Source: Campylobacteraceae bacterium (GTDB lineage: Bacteria; Campylobacterota; Campylobacteria; Campylobacterales; Sulfurovaceae). From it: a DNA stretch of 7,758 nucleotides. The stretch lies in assembly GCA_027066355.1 (NCBI GenBank), contig JAMONW010000125.1:1-7758 (forward strand). Direction: 5' to 3'. Below the pieces are notes generated by a model that worked only from the letters and a program-made list of their open reading frames with translations, was not told the DNA's origin and searched no databases. Positions 6,648 through 7,758 of the stretch are shown here, in pieces. Position 1 is the first letter of the stretch. Each line of letters starts with the position of its first letter. The position numbers and the translations under genes were made by a program.

Positions 6648-7721
6648 TTACGCTTTAGAGATATAATTTGCAATAATACTACCCATTTCACTACATGATA
6701 CTATCTCTTTAGCATCATAGGCTCCTATATCGCCTGTTCTGTAACCATCTGCTAACACTTTTTTAATTGCATTATCAATTGCATCAGCAGCTTCTACTTC
6801 GTTAAGTGCATATTTTAGCATCATAGCAGCACTTGAAATTGTTGCAATTGGATTTGCAATTCCTTGCCCTGCAATATCTGGTGCGCTACCGTGAATTGGC
6901 TCAAATAGTCCTACTTTGCTACCAACACTAGCACTTGGCAATAAGCCAATAGAACCACTTAACATACTAGCAGCATCACTTAAAATATCTCCAAAAATAT
7001 TGCCTGTTACTATTACATCAAACTGTTTTGGTTCTCTAATTAATTGCATTGCAGCATTATCTACATACATATGTGTTAATTCAACTTCTGGATAATCTTT
7101 TGCTACCTCTTCTACAACTTCGCGCCATAGTTGGCTAACCTCTAGCACATTTGCTTTATCTACAGAGCATACTCTTTTATCTCTTTTGATTGCAATATCA
7201 AATGCAACTTTTGCAATTCTTTTAATCTCTTCTCTTGTATAAACCATTGTGTTGTATGCTCTATCTTTGCTATACTCTCTTGGTTCTCCAAAATATATTC
7301 CACCTGTAAGTTCACGAACAACCATTATATCTACACCCTTAACAACCTCTTGTTTTAGAGTTGAAGCATTAATTAATTCATCATAAACTAATGCTGGGCG
7401 TAAATTTGCAAATGTCCCCATCTCTTTTCTTAATCCTAGTAAGCCAGTTTCTGGGCGTAAGTGGCGCTCTAAATTATCCCATTTTGGTCCACCAATTGCT
7501 CCAAATAATACAGCATCTACTTTTTTAACACCAGCTATAGTTTCAGGTGGCAAAGGCACACCAGTTTCATCAATAGCAGCTCCACCTAGTAACATTTCGC
7601 TATACTCTAAATCAAATCCAAACTTTGAAGATACTGCGTCTAAAACATTAATGGCTTCATCTACAATTTCAGCCCCTATGCCATCACCTTTTATAATACC
7701 TATTTTATACACTTTATTCAT
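6648..7721 (-). CDS. leuB: 3-isopropylmalate dehydrogenase
   Basis: This complete 357-residue enzyme of leucine synthesis oxidatively decarboxylates 3-isopropylmalate to 2-oxoisocaproate with NAD+ and Mg2+. It acts as a cytoplasmic homodimer. Visible family features are the substrate-binding loop LRPETGLLGLRK (88-99), Arg108 in NLRP, Arg136 and Tyr143 in RELTGGIYFGEP (136-147), catalytic Lys189 in VDKANVL, and metal ligands Asp221, Asp245 and Asp249 (NIFGDILSD at 241-249). The NAD-binding loop is HGSAPDIAGQGIANP (277-291). The LLGLR loop, rather than an isocitrate-type serine, supports LeuB over isocitrate dehydrogenase. Length is typical. The start has a strong AGGAG (7731-7735) 9 nt upstream. 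It follows a probable leuD end by 16 nt and precedes purU by 3 nt. Confidence 0.98.
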   Translation of the reverse strand: MNKVYKIGIIKGDGIGAEIVDEAINVLDAVSSKFGFDLEYSEMLLGGAAIDETGVPLPPETIAGVKKVDAVLFGAIGGPKWDNLERHLRPETGLLGLRKEMGTFANLRPALVYDELINASTLKQEVVKGVDIMVVRELTGGIYFGEPREYSKDRAYNTMVYTREEIKRIAKVAFDIAIKRDKRVCSVDKANVLEVSQLWREVVEEVAKDYPEVELTHMYVDNAAMQLIREPKQFDVIVTGNIFGDILSDAASMLSGSIGLLPSASVGSKVGLFEPIHGSAPDIAGQGIANPIATISSAAMMLKYALNEVEAADAIDNAIKKVLADGYRTGDIGAYDAKEIVSCSEMGSIIANYISKA

Positions 7722-7737
7722 ATAATATAACTCCTAA

Positions 7738-7758
7738 TTATTTTGCTATCTCTTTTTT
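7738..7758 (-). CDS. C-terminal remnant of an upstream gene, probably leuD (isopropylmalate isomerase small subunit)
   Basis: Reading the - strand from the window edge gives ...KKEIAK then TAA (7740-7738), in the same direction as leuB and 16 nt before its ATG. A KKEIAK-like tail is common at the end of bacterial LeuD proteins, and leuD often precedes leuB in Campylobacterota. Six residues cannot prove identity, and the frame is assumed from the well-placed stop and the AGGAG just after it. LeuD would give the isopropylmalate substrate that LeuB uses. Confidence 0.4.
   Translation of the reverse strand, partial: KKEIAK

Noticed and set aside
1..7758. CRISPR array, tRNA/rRNA genes, insertion sequences, attachment sites, replication origin
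   Set aside because: No spaced direct repeats, cloverleaf, transposase frame or clustered DnaA-box-like repeats were seen, and nearly all of the sequence is accounted for by intact genes.

Overview
The window looks like a chromosome segment from a Campylobacterota (epsilonproteobacterial) genome. It is strongly AT-rich, its coding is dense with very short or overlapping gene junctions, and its proteins resemble Campylobacter/Arcobacter-type families. A BamD-like lipoprotein directly upstream of lon is an arrangement I recall from that phylum. I cannot fix the genus. The content is mostly core chromosome; I see no insertion sequence, phage gene, CRISPR array, tRNA or rRNA.

Left part, + strand (1-1951). 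The window opens inside the last 84 codons of a DppC/OppC-type ABC permease. A short hairpin plus T-run overlaps its stop codon. A 153-base spacer follows, then a complete SulP-family anion transporter with a C-terminal STAS domain. Between sulP (+) and lon (-) lies a 152-base convergent gap with a clear GC-rich hairpin that probably terminates transcription from both sides.

Right part, - strand (7758 down to 2104). This is one compact gene train. In transcription order it runs: a 7-codon remnant of an upstream gene (probably leuD), leuB, purU, trmL, a 56-aa single-membrane-span protein, a BamD-like lipoprotein, and lon. Junctions are 16 nt, 3 nt, 1-nt overlap, 1 nt, 20-nt overlap and 13 nt, so co-transcription and translational coupling are likely. 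The train joins leucine synthesis (LeuB), one-carbon/formate metabolism (PurU), tRNA wobble methylation (TrmL), outer-membrane protein assembly (BamD-like) and cytoplasmic proteolysis (Lon). Only the BamD-like/Lon pair has an obvious shared theme, envelope and protein quality control.

No wholly new system is evident. The most noteworthy items are the small unrecognised membrane protein wedged between trmL and the BamD-like gene, the revised start of the BamD-like gene, the location of lon at the end of a biosynthetic operon with no visible heat-shock operator, and the extra segment in the Lon protease domain.
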